A program made the position numbers and the translations under genes. Under the pieces are notes generated by a model. That model made no database searches and was not told where the DNA came from. It saw only the letters and a list, made by a program, of their open reading frames with translations. A stretch of 64,000 bases of DNA from Oikopleura dioica (Eukaryota; Chordata; Appendicularia; Copelata; Oikopleuridae), in the NCBI GenBank assembly GCA_907165135.1, contig OU015570.1, forward strand, positions 2,011,525 through 2,075,524. Reading direction: 5' to 3'. Below are positions 8,956 to 20,303 of the stretch, piece by piece (within the stretch, counting starts at the first letter, position 1; every line of letters starts with the position of its first letter).

Positions 8956-10806
8956 ATGAAAAACCTTTTCTATCTCCTCACCTTTTCTCTCGCCGACTAC
9001 ATCTTCGACCGCAAATCAGGCGTCATCTTCAAGGAACTCGACGATATTTACGTTTTTGACTCAGAGATACCAAGAGACATCGCGATTATGGTCAACAGCC
9101 CGCGCAAAAAATTCCGAGACGGTCTTTCGCTTGACTGTGGCGACACCTCAACTGGGCTGCCTCCGAAGCCGGGCAACTTCTTCGGACTTAACAGCAGCAA
9201 AATAACAACGGAAAGCGAGTTCTGCACAAAAGCCTTCGACACATTCGACAATATCGTCCTCAGCTACATCGGCAGCGACTTGCAATTCACCGACAAATAC
9301 AATGACACATTCAACAAGATGGTTCATCAACAGCGGGCACGACGAGTTCGAAGAAATCCAGCAGCAATCGGAGGCGTTGCGATCGTGGCGACTGGGGGTT
9401 ACACATGGTATGTAGACTCAGCCTCTAGGGGACGAGACGAAGAAATCCGCCAGGAAGTTGAACATGAACGCCAACGAATAAGCAAGCTGGAAAACGTCGT
9501 TGAACTGGTGAAAGACGAGCTCGACCTCGCTGTCAAGAAAATCCGCCGTTCCAATGCACCCATAATCACATGGGGAGGACTTGACATACCTGCTGACGAA
9601 AAAGCGATCAAAGAAATTCTGGAAGGAGAAGGCTCTTCGATCAATCAGTACTTTGCAGAACAATCTCGCGACGATGGAAGACTGCTCGTCAAAGCCGCCC
9701 TTACGCTCACGAACCACCGACTTCCGCTTTTTTCGATGTTCCTTGATTCGGTTAAGGCTCAATGCATCGCCTTGCAGACTGTGGAAGCAGAAGCCGCGAA
9801 GCGATTCTGCACGCATTTTGCTTTTCACGTTACCCGCTGGGATACCAACTTGCGATTTATGGGCCTCGGTCTCACCACCTTTAACACGATAAATGGAACG
9901 TTCGCCGAGCAGTTTCGCATCAAGGAAGTTATCGTCAATCTCCGCATCCCAATTCCTCGAATGAAACTTATTGCCAAAAGGTACCAGGTCATCAACTTAG
10001 GGTTCTTCAACGCCGACGGTACCAGATGGAGGCTGGATCTTCCTCAATTTCTTGTAAAGATGCCGTCAAACGAAATCTTGGAAATGAACCCTTCAAATTG
10101 CCTCACCTTTACGCCTAGTTACAGCTGCGCAACATCGATTCTGGAACCAAATCAATGCGGGGAGAGTGTGCTGGTTCATAACAATACCAAGCTGTGCCAG
10201 ACAATCGAGATGGATAATCTCAAATGCGGCCTTTACGAAGACTTCGAGCGCGCATTCATCTCGATCAGACGCCCATCGACCGTGGAATTCTTCCATCATC
10301 ATCCCTCCAAACAGGTTGAGGCCATCGACACCTTCTACAAAACACTCTTTGCCGGAGCTCTCGACTGTGGACCACGAATCCTGAAAATATCAGCCGGACA
10401 TCAATCAGCGAAAGCCACGTCACGAATCAATTACATCGCACCAATGCAAATACGACCAAGAAACATTGAAGACGAAGAAATTGACGCAATGGGCAAAAAG
10501 ATAGATGATTCTTTCCGACAACTTCACAAAATGGAAGACGACTTCAACCTCCGGCACAAGTCAACTCTCCAATTGATGCAAGATACCGCGAAGACCGAAG
10601 TCGAGAGCGCAAAAGACTGGATTTACGATAACTACTTTGCTCCGATTCTTGGTTTCCTTTCAACACTCTCTACACTCGTCCTCCTTATCATCGTTGCGGG
10701 ATGTATCATAAAATTTAAATGCTGCAAAGCGACTCGACAGCCTTACGTCGCCACCCAACTCTCAAGAGCCCAACACTTGTCAAGCCGATCCGAATCCTCC
10801 ATCTAG
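8956..10806 (+). CDS. env: Envelope glycoprotein (fusion-protein type)
   Basis: A 616-residue type I membrane protein. Residues 1-17 form a hydrophobic signal peptide. A basic RARRVRR site (about 127-133), suited to furin-like cleavage, is followed at once by a Gly/Ala-rich hydrophobic stretch (about 134-155) like a fusion peptide. A heptad-like charged region (about 160-195) follows, a Cys-containing ectodomain, a 23-residue transmembrane segment (about 563-585) and a 31-residue tail with a CC pair. This layout resembles the fusion proteins of insect errantiviruses and baculovirus F; homology is not tested. It would act at the surface of virus-like particles. The frame is intact. Expression from a nearby TATA box rather than splicing is inferred. 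Confidence 0.85.
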   Translation: MKNLFYLLTFSLADYIFDRKSGVIFKELDDIYVFDSEIPRDIAIMVNSPRKKFRDGLSLDCGDTSTGLPPKPGNFFGLNSSKITTESEFCTKAFDTFDNIVLSYIGSDLQFTDKYNDTFNKMVHQQRARRVRRNPAAIGGVAIVATGGYTWYVDSASRGRDEEIRQEVEHERQRISKLENVVELVKDELDLAVKKIRRSNAPIITWGGLDIPADEKAIKEILEGEGSSINQYFAEQSRDDGRLLVKAALTLTNHRLPLFSMFLDSVKAQCIALQTVEAEAAKRFCTHFAFHVTRWDTNLRFMGLGLTTFNTINGTFAEQFRIKEVIVNLRIPIPRMKLIAKRYQVINLGFFNADGTRWRLDLPQFLVKMPSNEILEMNPSNCLTFTPSYSCATSILEPNQCGESVLVHNNTKLCQTIEMDNLKCGLYEDFERAFISIRRPSTVEFFHHHPSKQVEAIDTFYKTLFAGALDCGPRILKISAGHQSAKATSRINYIAPMQIRPRNIEDEEIDAMGKKIDDSFRQLHKMEDDFNLRHKSTLQLMQDTAKTEVESAKDWIYDNYFAPILGFLSTLSTLVLLIIVAGCIIKFKCCKATRQPYVATQLSRAQHLSSRSESSI

Positions 10807-10829
10807 AAAACCCGCCGACAAGTCACCGT

Positions 10830-11271
10830 TGACACGACTTGTTATTTTGACTTTTGTAAAATTTTAGTAATTTTTTACAAATCTCTTACTTTCGCGCCAC
10901 TTAGACAATTATAGAGATTTTTGTAAAATTTTAGTAATATTTTACATATTTCTTACTCACTCGCCACGGACTTTAGATATTCCGACTTTGTAAATTTTAA
11001 GTAATATTTTACATATTTCTTACATATTTTGATCTGACTTGTACAAAAACCTTTATTCTGTCCTATTTTAATGTGCGCTGACCCGATTACAGTTATCGAC
11101 GTGACGAATCGACGATTGCAATCATAAACAACTGACTTATTTCCCAACTTTGAAACACCTGACTGACTCTGACTACCTTTATAAGCGATTTCTGCCCTGC
11201 AAAAAACATTCAAATTCAATAAAACCTCGATCGACTTTAAATTTTCGTTCCAGTCTTGTCAATTCTTATCA
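10830..11271 (+). repeat. 3' LTR of the intact retroelement
   Basis: Same length and, by eye, same sequence as 2956-3397, including the same antisense 88-codon ORF. The 23 bases before it are not purine-rich, so no standard polypurine tract is visible. It is followed by ATTTT, the right target duplication. Confidence 0.92.
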
Positions 11272-11441
11272 ATTTTTAGATTCCTTGATAAAAAAGGAGC
11301 ATTTTTGGTCTCTAGCTTTTTTGATTGGACCAACTTTATTGAAGAAAATTTTCGATTTTATACTTTGAAATCGCCATTTTCGGGAGTTTTGAAAATTTTC
11401 TCGCTTTAAAACTCGCTCAATTTTTATGATTTCATCCCAAA
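11272..11441. other. AT-rich flank, no gene
   Basis: Short A/T-rich segment between the retroelement and the next gene; nothing else seen. Confidence 0.6.
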
Positions 11442-11848
11442 ATGGATTCTCCACCTGAATACACTAGACTAGTTTCCGATGATGATCGCCGATATCTTTC
11501 AGATCTAGAGAACCAGGCCGATGCTCTCGACAGCGGAAAGATGCCAAGATACCCTGGGCCTTTCGTTTTGTTAATTTTGTCCGGGATAAGCAATTCCATG
11601 AGACGCGGATCCGTTTTATTCCACATTTCCGCAAGAATGACCGGGCTCAATTTGGCGATCCTGCTGTCTACGGGGAAAGAAAATTTTTCGAAGGACTCGG
11701 TGATTCTGGTAAGACCAATTTCACGTTTATTTCTTCCCAAAAATCACGTTTCTTGATCCCCTTATTGATGGAGCTGCCATCCATAACAATTTTTACTTTA
11801 GAATTAGTGCGCAAACCTCTATCAAAATCTGCCACTACCCGTAGTTAA
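11442..11848 (+). pseudogene. Two-exon gene related to the one at window start, one frameshift
   Basis: Starts MDSPPEYTRLVSDDDRRYL. A one-base loss in the GGG run near 11556 moves the frame; restoring it gives a YPG-FR segment like that of the gene at 2-431, then a long charged block up to 11708. A canonical intron (11709-11801, GTAAGA to ACTTTAG) leads to a short last exon ending at TAA 11846-11848. Function is unknown. It converges with the truncated integrase end of element A. It may be a host gene, or a gene carried by a repeat present twice here. Confidence 0.4.
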
Positions 11849-12799
11849 ATCTCAGACCCCTTCGCAGCATTATTTTCGCTATTTTTGACGTGATAGATTC
11901 TTGTGAATCCCGACAATACACATGAGACGATGTAAAACTTCATGGTTGATTCCTCGTAGCTTTTATGGCTGTTTCTAGTGACGATATCCGCCAAAAGAAC
12001 TTCACCGATTGCAGACGCGTCCTGATCATCGTATTCTTTCGACCCCGTTACAATCGTTCCTCTATTCCTTTGGTAAGTGCACGAAAGGCAATTCTTGACT
12101 TCGTCCGCCACAACACTTTCCAGCTTCGCGAACCATACTTCCGTCTTCACCAGATTCTTAAGTCTCGAGATTGTACCGCAGTTACCTCGGTGGAACCCTT
12201 TCGCGACCGTCGGGCCGAACGACTCGGGGATGACAACCGGCTCGCAAATTCTGGTTCCAATCATTATCTTCCGCTTCCTTAAAATTGTCGGAGTTCCGTC
12301 TTTACAAAGGTAAGTTGACCCTCGTAAAGACTCCGCCTTGCGAGCCTTCGGGCCGGTTATCCGCCCGTCTTTCGACTTGGACTCGATGACTCTTGCTGTA
12401 GTCGGGTCACTCTCCTGAACTTACCGCACTAACGACCTCTCTTTTAAGAAGCCGCTGCCTTGGTGGGCCAGAATCCGGTCGGCCAGCTTCTCGAAGCTTC
12501 CATCCTTAGTTTTTCTAGCCGCGCGTTTCGCTGCCCCGCGGGTCACGATCGCTTCCACCGCTTCTTTCCGCTTCTTCCAGCTCGACACCTGCCGATGTCT
12601 GAGACCTGGCAGTGCCGCTCTCAGCGCCATTTCGTCGTGGAACCCGAAAACCTCCTCAAACCTATCGAACTTCACAGAAAGGAGTGTCTCCTCGCTGGAC
12701 AAGTCCAAATTTGGGCCCAGGATCTCGTTGACCGCTTCTCCACCATCGACAACATTGCACACCGCGCAATTTTCATCACAACCCTTAGTAAGTATTCTG
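11845..12799 (-). pseudogene. Element A: RNase H-integrase linker and truncated integrase
   Basis: After RNase H the frame continues (past a one-base loss near 12820) through a segment with DENCAVCN, an in-frame TAA at 12421-12423, and then an integrase zinc domain with FHRG, a Leu-rich helix and CLSC (12130-12250). The second His of the usual HHCC pattern is not obvious. The core starts with LLADIVT, the first catalytic Asp, and the ORF ends at 11845 before the second Asp and Glu. The integrase is therefore non-functional in this copy. Confidence 0.7.
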
Positions 12800-13397
12800 T
12801 TCGAGAGATGAAGTCCGCTAGGTCGATTTGAGTGGACTCGCCTTTTTCGTAGACTATCTCCACGTCAAAACTCAGGAGTTTAACGATTTGATCGTTTATT
12901 CTCTTGTCCAGGCTCAGCTCTTTACCCTGCCTCGCTCTATCGAACAATTTCTTCACTGATAACGAGTCCGTAATGATAACCACCGGTCTAGATACGAAAT
13001 CGATTTCCCAGCAGAAGCATAAAGTTGCGCATAAGATCCCGTGCAGTTCTAATTGACACGAGCTCCACTGAGTTTTCAACTGCGAATCTACTCTCTTCCT
13101 CGACCAAAGGCGGACGATCTGCGTCTTGTCGTCCTTCTTCTGGTATAGATAGCCTCCTGAACCGAGATTCGAGCTGTCCACCACCAAAAAGGTATCTAAG
13201 TCCTTTTCGATAGGGAACAGGTCGACCATCTGCGTGTTAATGGCCGTCGCAAGCTTCTCGTAGCATTTTCTTAGCTCCGGCGTCAAATTTACGTAATCGC
13301 TGAGCTTCTTCGACCCATACGCTGCCTCATTCAATTTCCACATCATCTCGGTGCGATGTGGTAGCCCGATTGACAGGTAATTGATAATCTGATGTAC
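12800..13397 (-). pseudogene. Element A: RT connection and RNase H
   Basis: An open frame with the RT-RNase H connection (INYLSIGLPHR), then RNase H marks: FLVVDSSNLGSGGYLYQ (first Asp), a Glu in CQLELHGIL, ITDSLSVKKLF (Asp) and LADFISR near the end. This matches Ty3-type RNase H, which removes template RNA during reverse transcription. It is separated from the RT by a frameshift caused by a 17-nt near-duplication at 13399-13426. Confidence 0.75.
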
Positions 13398-16078
13398 CGT
13401 TTTAATTGTTTTACTGTTTTTATTGTCGTTGGGTTTTCCGCCAGCGCTTTTTTCAAAATGTGCGATGACATGCAGATTTTCCCGTCTTTAACCCGTCTAC
13501 CGAGAAGAACGATGTCCTTCGATCCAATCACGCACTTTGACCCTTTCAGACGCAGGTTCCGGTAAGCAAGCGTTTTGAAGACCTTTCGAATCCTTTCTAC
13601 CAGTTCCTCGAACGAATCCGCTACAATTAAAAAGTCGTCCATGTAAATCGATGTATACTCCAGATGATCGTACATTATCCTCGTAATCATTTCCCTCGCT
13701 AGCACCGGACTGCTTACCCATTCCATTGGCAACCGACGGTAAGCCAGCTCGCCAACTTTTGGGTGAAGAATAACGAAGTGCTTTCAGAGCTCCTCTTCAA
13801 TTTCGAAGCAGTGGAACATCGCCCCGATGTCGACTTGGGCAACGAATCCTTTCTTCGTGAAAGGGGCTGCCAGTTGAAGGATGCGCTGGATTGAGTCGGT
13901 CTGCCTCGCAACGTGATCGGTTTTGTCGTTTATTCCGCTGCGTGCGCAATCGCCAACTACGCGCACGTTCGACGCTGTGAGCTCAACGCAGGCCTCTCCG
14001 TTCGGTCCCTTCTTGGAAACCCCGAAGAAGCTCATGTAATTCGCCGCCGTCATGTGCTTCGGCAACACCGTCAGCACTCCTTCCGCAGCCTCATGATCCA
14101 GCTTCTCCTCGATCGCCTTCATCACGCTTTCGGGTAGGTTTTTCCCGTACCCGATCGGCGCAGACTTCGGGCTTCGATCTGAGTTACCTGCGTCTATTCT
14201 AGCGTGAACCTCGAACTCCTTGTCCGCGACATGACCAACTGTACCCTCGAAGATTGCTTCGAATTCATCCAGGACGTTGTTAACTACAGCGACTTGCTCT
14301 GCCGTCAGCGTATCCCCGGCTGGGTCCACCTTCACCTCGGCTCTCGAGTTCTTCTTCCTGTTCTCCGCGTTGATCCGTTCCAACTTTCTTGCCCAGGTGC
14401 GTGTACCGTCAGGATCGTAAGCCGCTGATGGGCTTTCATTTAGGAACTCGCTGTTTTCGTACAAATGGTCGTGAAGCGTAACCTTCTCCGTGGTAAGCAT
14501 TATTTCCGGGTCGTTTATCACTTTCTCGCCGCAGTTCTCCCAAATGGAGCGAAGCGGCTTCCCGTTAACGCACACCTCCAAGTTATCAGAATCGTCGAAT
14601 TTCACTTCGATTCTATTTCTGGCTAAGCTGTCCGCTCCTAGGATTATCGTTTTCTGTGGTCCTGCGTATACTTTGCAATTACGGAAGGTAAGACTCAAAT
14701 CCCTGCTGAAATCAATGTCGAAACTCGCATTATAATCCTGGAATTTCATGTATCCTCCGCTAGCTACCTTCGCTCTAGAACTAGGACAGTCCTGCAACGT
14801 AACATTCTCGCTGCAGTTTTGCATTAAGAGTGAGACAAATGACTCTGGCGCAACCGAAACTGATGCGCCTGAATCTATAAGTACTTTAAAACTTTCTATT
14901 TCGTTCTCGCAGTTTCTAATACAAAAATTTATATCGAACATTCTTCTCTCCATTCCAACGCTGTTGACTTCGTTTCTTACGCTAAAATTACATTTAGTTT
15001 GGGTCAATTCCGCAAGTTGCTTACCAATTCCACATTCGTCGTATTCGCTGATCACGTCTACCACCTCCAAGTCCTCGTCGCTATCGTCCCCGTCTTCCAG
15101 ATTCGCTCGCATAAGCTCGTCCAGAAGTGCCACCAGGACCGAGGACTTGCCGTCTTCTTGGTCGATTGCGAATGCCTGGTAAGTCTGGTTCCTGCCGCGA
15201 ACTTTTTGCGATTTATTGAGCGCTCTGTTGAATGCTTGTTTAGCTCGTCGGCCTTTCGAGTCACTTCTACGCTGTTGGCGCGGTTTGGGAAAGAGGTAAA
15301 AGCATTTGCGCGACATCTTCTCGTTCGCTATCTTGAGATCATTCGGCGAGACCGTCAGACTTGTCTTGACGTAGACGTCTCCGCTCCTTGTGTCAATTAT
15401 GTAACGATTGTTGTTTAAGGCTGTCTTCGCGTCCAAGGGTCTGTTCTTCTTACCGAACACCGCGTTGATTTCGTCGCCATTGTCGTCGGAGCCGACGTCC
15501 GCGCCGTCGCTGTTGAAGTCCTCCAGGGCGTTTATGCGTTCTTTGTTTTGTTTTTTAACTGATGCTTTTTTCCAATCTGAATAAACTTTTTCGAGTTCGC
15601 GACTTACATCTCCGTTGGCTGCCATGTCTGCCGCCATTTTGATGTGTTCGAGCATGAGATGTCCTTTTGCGCCTACTACCTTGTCCGCCTCGTCAAAAAT
15701 TAGCTTCTTGTTGCATAAGAAATCGCGCAGGCCCACTTCTCCGAAGTCAATACCGTTCTTCTTTGCCAGCTTTTGCGCAATTTCCTCTAACTTCGACTGA
15801 CCCAGGTGACTCGTAACGAAATACATTGTCACCATATCCATAAATGGGGTCCATTTTTCCATTTCGGCCTTCAGGTACATTGTCCTTCTCGCGCTAGTTG
15901 TGTTTCCCAGCACCGTTCCTTCCGGAAATCTACTATCTTTCGAGTGCAAAACAATGAATTCTCGAAGACAAGATCGTATATTATCGAAACTGTTTGACGC
16001 TTTTGCATAACTCAACCTTCCTGAACTAAAAGTGCGCAAAATTTGAATGGTACGGAGGAAATTATTGTCTCCCGCGCT
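13398..16078 (-). pseudogene. Element A: Gag C-terminus, protease and reverse transcriptase
   Basis: A single long frame starting after the TAA at 16079. A charged Gag-like part carries no CCHC knuckle. Protease follows with VLIDSGASVSV (about 14860) and ILGADSL. The RT N-half includes VGDCARSGIND and AQVDIGAMFHCF. A TGA at 13784-13786 interrupts the RT, but the same frame continues into YMDD (about 13640) and LLGRRVKDGKI. The order protease-RT-RNase H-integrase places it with Ty3/gypsy rather than Copia. It is not translatable as one protein unless the stop is suppressed. Confidence 0.78.
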
Positions 16079-16755
16079 TTAACAATACTGTTCTAGTTGA
16101 GTTCTTAGGTAACTCCGTAAATTAACGAACTCACCGTTTGCAACCGCGGATCTCGAATTTGGTTCTACCGCTTGGAGAATCACCTTCCCCAAACATCTCA
16201 CCATTTCTCGCATAATGGTAGTGGGGCTCTTTTCTGTAACGTTCCCTTGTTCGACAGTATCTGGCCTGTAAACGCGGGGAAACTCATCTACGGTCAAGTA
16301 AGGGAAAAAGGTTCCCATGAACCACTTTTTCTGGTCTTCGACCTTGTATTCCGAGTCATCGTATAGGGTTGATGCAACAAACGACTTCTTATCACTCGAT
16401 AACTTCATGTTGTCTAGATATTTAAGACCATCGTACATATTTTTATCTTTCCATTTCCCAAATTCTCCAGACTGGAGGGAATTCCGAGTTTTCCTGACCA
16501 ATTAGGGCCTAATTCGCTCATGCTCGGGCCCCATAGCATCGGAAGCTTCTCCGCGTGACCCACCATGGGCGATTTTGGAAGCTGCTTGTTTGCCAAAGCA
16601 TTCAGGTATAGGTTCAGATTCGCGGACCAGTCCTTTGTCTTTCGGGCTCTTGTTGGGGAGTCCGAATCTACGTAAGCCAGTCGTGGTATCTTACTGTCGC
16701 TCGCATAATAGCCGTGCGGTATAAACTCGCTAAAGATTCCTGATGATACGTTCAT
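16079..16755 (-). pseudogene. gag: Element A: Gag N-terminal region
   Basis: Two overlapping frames (16414-16755 and 16079-16501) make one Gag-like protein if one A is added to the AAA run near 16460. It contains aromatic, charged helical sequence such as DQKKWFMGTFFPYL. The start at 16755 (MNVSSGIF) lies 74 nt after the PBS. TAA at 16079-16081 separates it from the following frame. No zinc knuckle was seen. Confidence 0.6.
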
Positions 16756-16830
16756 CTTGCGCTACAGGGAAAACGCCCTAGCGGCGAGGTTCGATTAAGG
16801 GGCTCTTGTTCGTACCAAGCTCAAGAGAGC

Positions 16831-16841
16831 TTCAGTCACCA
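16831..16841 (-). promoter_or_regulatory. Element A: primer binding site
   Basis: Minus strand TGGTGACTGAA, the same core as in elements B, C, D and the short LTR element at 35.4-37.4 kb. Confidence 0.55.
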
Positions 16842-16846
16842 CGTTA

Positions 16847-17092
16847 TGAGTCCCGCAAAATCAAACACTCGTTTAGTTTAGGTCCGGACTTTCGTCCCTT
16901 TATTTGCACAGATACCGAAATACAGTGAGAAGAGTCTTCTAGCTGCGTCGGCGTAGGCTGGACCAACACGAACCTGAAGATGGTTTAGTAGGGGCGTTCT
17001 CTTTCTCTTACTGCCGAAAAGGCTGGGGCTTTCCCCTTACCTCGCTGGACTTCTGCTGACGTCTGAGCGGGTCTCAGGCGCCAAGGAAGTCA
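16847..17092 (-). repeat. Element A: probable 5' LTR
   Basis: On the minus strand it starts TGACTTCC and ends GGGACTCA, five bases before a PBS of the TGGTGACTG type. It contains AATAAA near 16905. There is no second copy to confirm the boundaries. Confidence 0.45.
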
Positions 17093-17093
17093 G

Positions 17094-17843
17094 CTAGATA
17101 ATGGCCTTTCCGGAGGGCAAGCTGTCGGCTTCCCTCGACTCGTTCCGTTTGCCCGACGGGCACCGGAGCGCATACTCAGCCGTAACGGGAAGATTTTGTT
17201 TAGGAGCATCGTCATCTGTGATGTCAGCATTTCCCATTATTTCCTCGTTCGTCGTGATGTTCGCCTTGATCTCTTTTTCATCAAAGACTTTTAATGGACG
17301 AATATTTTGAAGATGACGGCGATATGTGCGTTTTGTCTTAGGGCACATGAGAATATATGAGTCTTTTGAGATTCGATTTTTGACGTAGAATGGACAATCC
17401 CAATTGATACCAAGTTTCCCACTTGTGTGATCAGGCTTGTACGTCAACACCTTTGTTCCAATTTTAAGGACAGGAGCACTGTTTTTGTCCTTCATTACAA
17501 GCTTGTTGTATCGATCCATGTGAAGTCGCATTAATGATGGGTGAAGTTCACGTAGATACTCATTCAGAGCCTTGACAAAGGGCTCTCTTTTTCCATCAAT
17601 TGAGTCAATTTTGTAGGGAACGTGAAATGACCGACCAAAGACGCATTCGTTTGGTGTGAGAGTATCCAATGTTTCTCTTGGGAGGTTGTTCATATGATAA
17701 CACGCTTCAGGCCACTTAAGCGACCAATTTCTACTCTTTCCGCCAAGAGTTTTGATGAACTTTGCAATGTCGCGATGTGATCGTTCAACTTTTCCATTTG
17801 ACATACTTCGGTAAGCAGTAGTTGTGACGTGAGTGATTTCGAA
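17094..17843 (-). pseudogene. Element B: integrase C-terminal half
   Basis: Open after TGA 17844-17846, in the same frame as the upstream pol. It begins with the third catalytic residue region (SNGKVERSHRD, the Glu of DDE), continues through the helix that packs the core (WPEACYHMNNLPRETL), then a GPY-like strand region (WDCPFYVKNRISKDSYIL) and a basic tail. The two stops just upstream (17859-17861 and 17844-17846) separate it from the first two Asp residues. It ends at TAG next to the LTR of element A, so no env follows. Confidence 0.78.
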
Positions 17844-17846
17844 TCA

Positions 17847-20303
17847 TTGCAATATTTCTTAATAGAGAGGCCCGAATTCTTTACCGTTGTCAGACACAAT
17901 GACACCATTGATACCATGGCGGAGGATGAGCTTGAGGAGTCCTCGAGAGACGAGAGCATCGCTTTTGCTGTGAAGTGGTTCGCCATCCAGGTATGAGGTG
18001 AGCTCATCGATACATGTGAGTAGATACCTCTTGTTATTTGTATCTTGTCTGTAGAAGTCAACCAAGTCGATGTGAACTTTTCTGAATGGAGTGGACTCGT
18101 AAAATCTATTCGGAATCATGCTTGGTTTGAGTTTCTTCTGAGGTTTGATCCGGAGACAGGTTGCGCAGCTTGAGGTTATTGAGCGAGCACGATCTTGAAC
18201 CTTGTGGATGTAGAATCGTTTGACCAGATTAATGAGGGCTTTGCATCCACAGTGAGCTGTGAGAACGTGGAGATAATTCAAGAATTCATTGGAAACCGAT
18301 TCTGGGAGCACAATTCGATTGTCAGCAAACAAAACACCGTTGGTTTGTTTGAACTTCTTGGATTGGTTTTTCTTCGATTTCTCAATTAGATTTCGAGTAT
18401 TTGGACATTCAAACTGAAGTTTTGCCATTTCTTCGTATGTAAAAGAACGGTTTTCGAATTCAAAAATCTTCTTTGAATCGTCTGGTTTGATAAGCGCGAA
18501 AATTGTGTCAGATGGTTCTTCAAAACCTTTTGCTTCATTTTCAAGTTCTGACGAGTGTGAATTTGGGATTCTGCTGAGAGCATCTGTGGTTGCCATAACC
18601 GGATCGTGGCCAGGTCGATGCAGAATTTTGAAAGAGAAATTCTGAAGATAGTGCTGAATTGTCGCAAGTCGGATGTCGAGAGCTTTCTTCGAGTGCTCTT
18701 TGTATAGGTATAAGAGACTTTTGTGATCCGTTATTGCTGTGAATTCCACTCCGATAAGATAGTATTCGAAGTATTTGATATTTTCCATTAGAGCGATCAA
18801 TTCTTTTTCTCTTATTGATCTCCGGCTGTCTGTTTTGTTGAATGGTCTTGAGAAGTATCCAAGTGTTGTGAAGGTTTGACCATCTTGACATTGATAAAGA
18901 CAACCACCCATGGCATGTCCACTCGCATCGGAGACAACAGTGAGGGGTGCATCAGTTTTGAAGTGACCAAGAGAGGGTCTTTCGAGGAGTTTGTTGCGAA
19001 TGATTTCAAAGGCGGTTTGATGTTCTTCTTTCCAATCGAAGTTGACCTTTGAGCTTGTTAGTTGATACAGAGGACGTAAGATCAGTGAAGCATCTTTGAC
19101 GTATTTGATGTTGTAGTTGATCATTCCAAGGACTCGTTTGAGCGATTGTCTATCCGTTGGAGGCTGAAGATCTTTAATGCATTTGAGATATTTGTCCGTG
19201 AGCGTGATTCCTTCTTTCGATATCCGATGTCCAAGAAACTCAGTGGATGACTTGCATAGAATCATTTTCTTGGTATTCAGAAGAAGTCCATTATCGATAC
19301 ACTTTCGAAATACAATCCTCAATGTTTGTACATGCTCCGTGAAATTACTATTGAGAATGATAATGTCATCCAAATAGATGAGGATATTTGGGTGATTGAA
19401 GAGTCTGTCCATGACCCTCGAGAACGCTGCTGGTGCAGTACTTGTTCCGTAGAGCATTCTATTTGAGCAATAGTGTTTCGAGTTGTATGAGAATGCGAGT
19501 TTCTTTGTATCGTTATCAGCGACTCTGATTTGCCAATAACCTCTCGAGAAATCGACTTGTGAGAAGTAACATTCTTTTCCACTTGTGAGTTTTTCTCCAA
19601 TTCTTGTGAATATTGTGCTGAGATGTGGTACCAGAAGTTTGTTGAGTTCGCGAGCGTCAAGACTTATTCTGATACTTGAGTCGCGTTTTTGAAGAATGAG
19701 CAGAGGTATGTTGAATGCACTTTGAGCCATTGAGATTATTCTTAGATCGAGCCATTCGTTGAGATTTCGTTGAACTTTTGGCTGTAAGTGTATCGGCACA
19801 CGTCGAGGGGCGCTGTGAGCACTAAGCGTCTCGTCGTGGAGAGGAAGGGAGAACCGAAGGTAAGCAAGCTGACCAATATCCCAATCTCCCATACTGCAAG
19901 CAAGCCTAAGCTCGACTAGTAGATCATACAGTTTTTTCTTTTGATCGGGGTTTGTATCTCCGAATGACGCAATTTCTGGGATAAAATTTATTTCTGCTGC
20001 TTTTTCTTCTCTCTCAGATTGAAATTTATGCAGTTCTCGTTTGTCTGCATCGATGTCGTCGACTTCAATGATTGCATTGATTGCATGAGATTTGCGAAGT
20101 GGTACTCTTTCAACTTCTTTTTCGTTAATTTTGATCGTTTTTGATGCGTTGCCAGCGGTGAGCGATAATTGGCTTTGAATTCTCTTTCTTGACGTCGAGC
20201 ATTTTGACCTTTTTGCTTCGAGTGATTGTTTCCCGGCTCTTTTTTGACCTTTTTCTTTTAACGATCGTTGTTGATAACCGTTTCGTCCGGGTCTTCCAGA
20301 GAA
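17847..20303 (-). pseudogene. pol: Element B: Pol, RT-RNase H-integrase N-terminal part
   Basis: The frame is open from about 20303, in the -1 frame relative to gag with about 40 nt overlap, to TAA 17859-17861. RT: QVDFSRGYWQIR, YLDDIIIL (about 19380), FLGHRISKEG. RNase H: VVSDASGHAMGG, REKELIAL, ITDHKSLLYLY, DALSRIP. Integrase: a CATCLRI zinc half and VHIDLVDFYR, then VSDNGKEFG (first and second Asp). No DSG/DTG protease motif was seen between gag and RT. No standard slippery heptamer lies in the overlap. RT and RNase H residues are intact; the integrase is split by stops. Confidence 0.85.

Larger units (their letters stand above)
2956..11271 (+). mobile_element. Complete Ty3/gypsy-type LTR retroelement with env
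   Basis: An 8.3-kb element with 442-bp LTRs at each end, flanked by ATTTT on both sides (2951-2955 and 11272-11276). Order is LTR, gag, protease-RT-RNase H-integrase, env, LTR. All three reading frames are open. The LTRs look identical by eye, so insertion is recent. An envelope gene in a Ty3-like element is known from insect errantiviruses and from the Tor elements of Oikopleura; assignment to Tor is inference from this architecture. Confidence 0.93.
11845..17092 (-). mobile_element. Element A: decayed minus-strand Ty3/gypsy-like LTR element
   Basis: Reading leftward: an LTR-like block, a PBS, gag, protease, RT, RNase H, and an integrase that is cut off after its first catalytic Asp. The reading frame is broken by in-frame stops (TAA 16079-16081, TGA 13784-13786, TAA 12421-12423) and by frameshifts. 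No left LTR was found. Confidence 0.8.

Noticed and set aside
12405-12425. GTAAGT next to the TAA at 12421 as a splice donor
   Set aside because: Coding sequence continues in the same frame directly after the stop, so an intron is not needed.
16770-17092. 3' LTR of element B
   Set aside because: The block does not match the element B LTR at 20800-21183; PBS position assigns it to element A.
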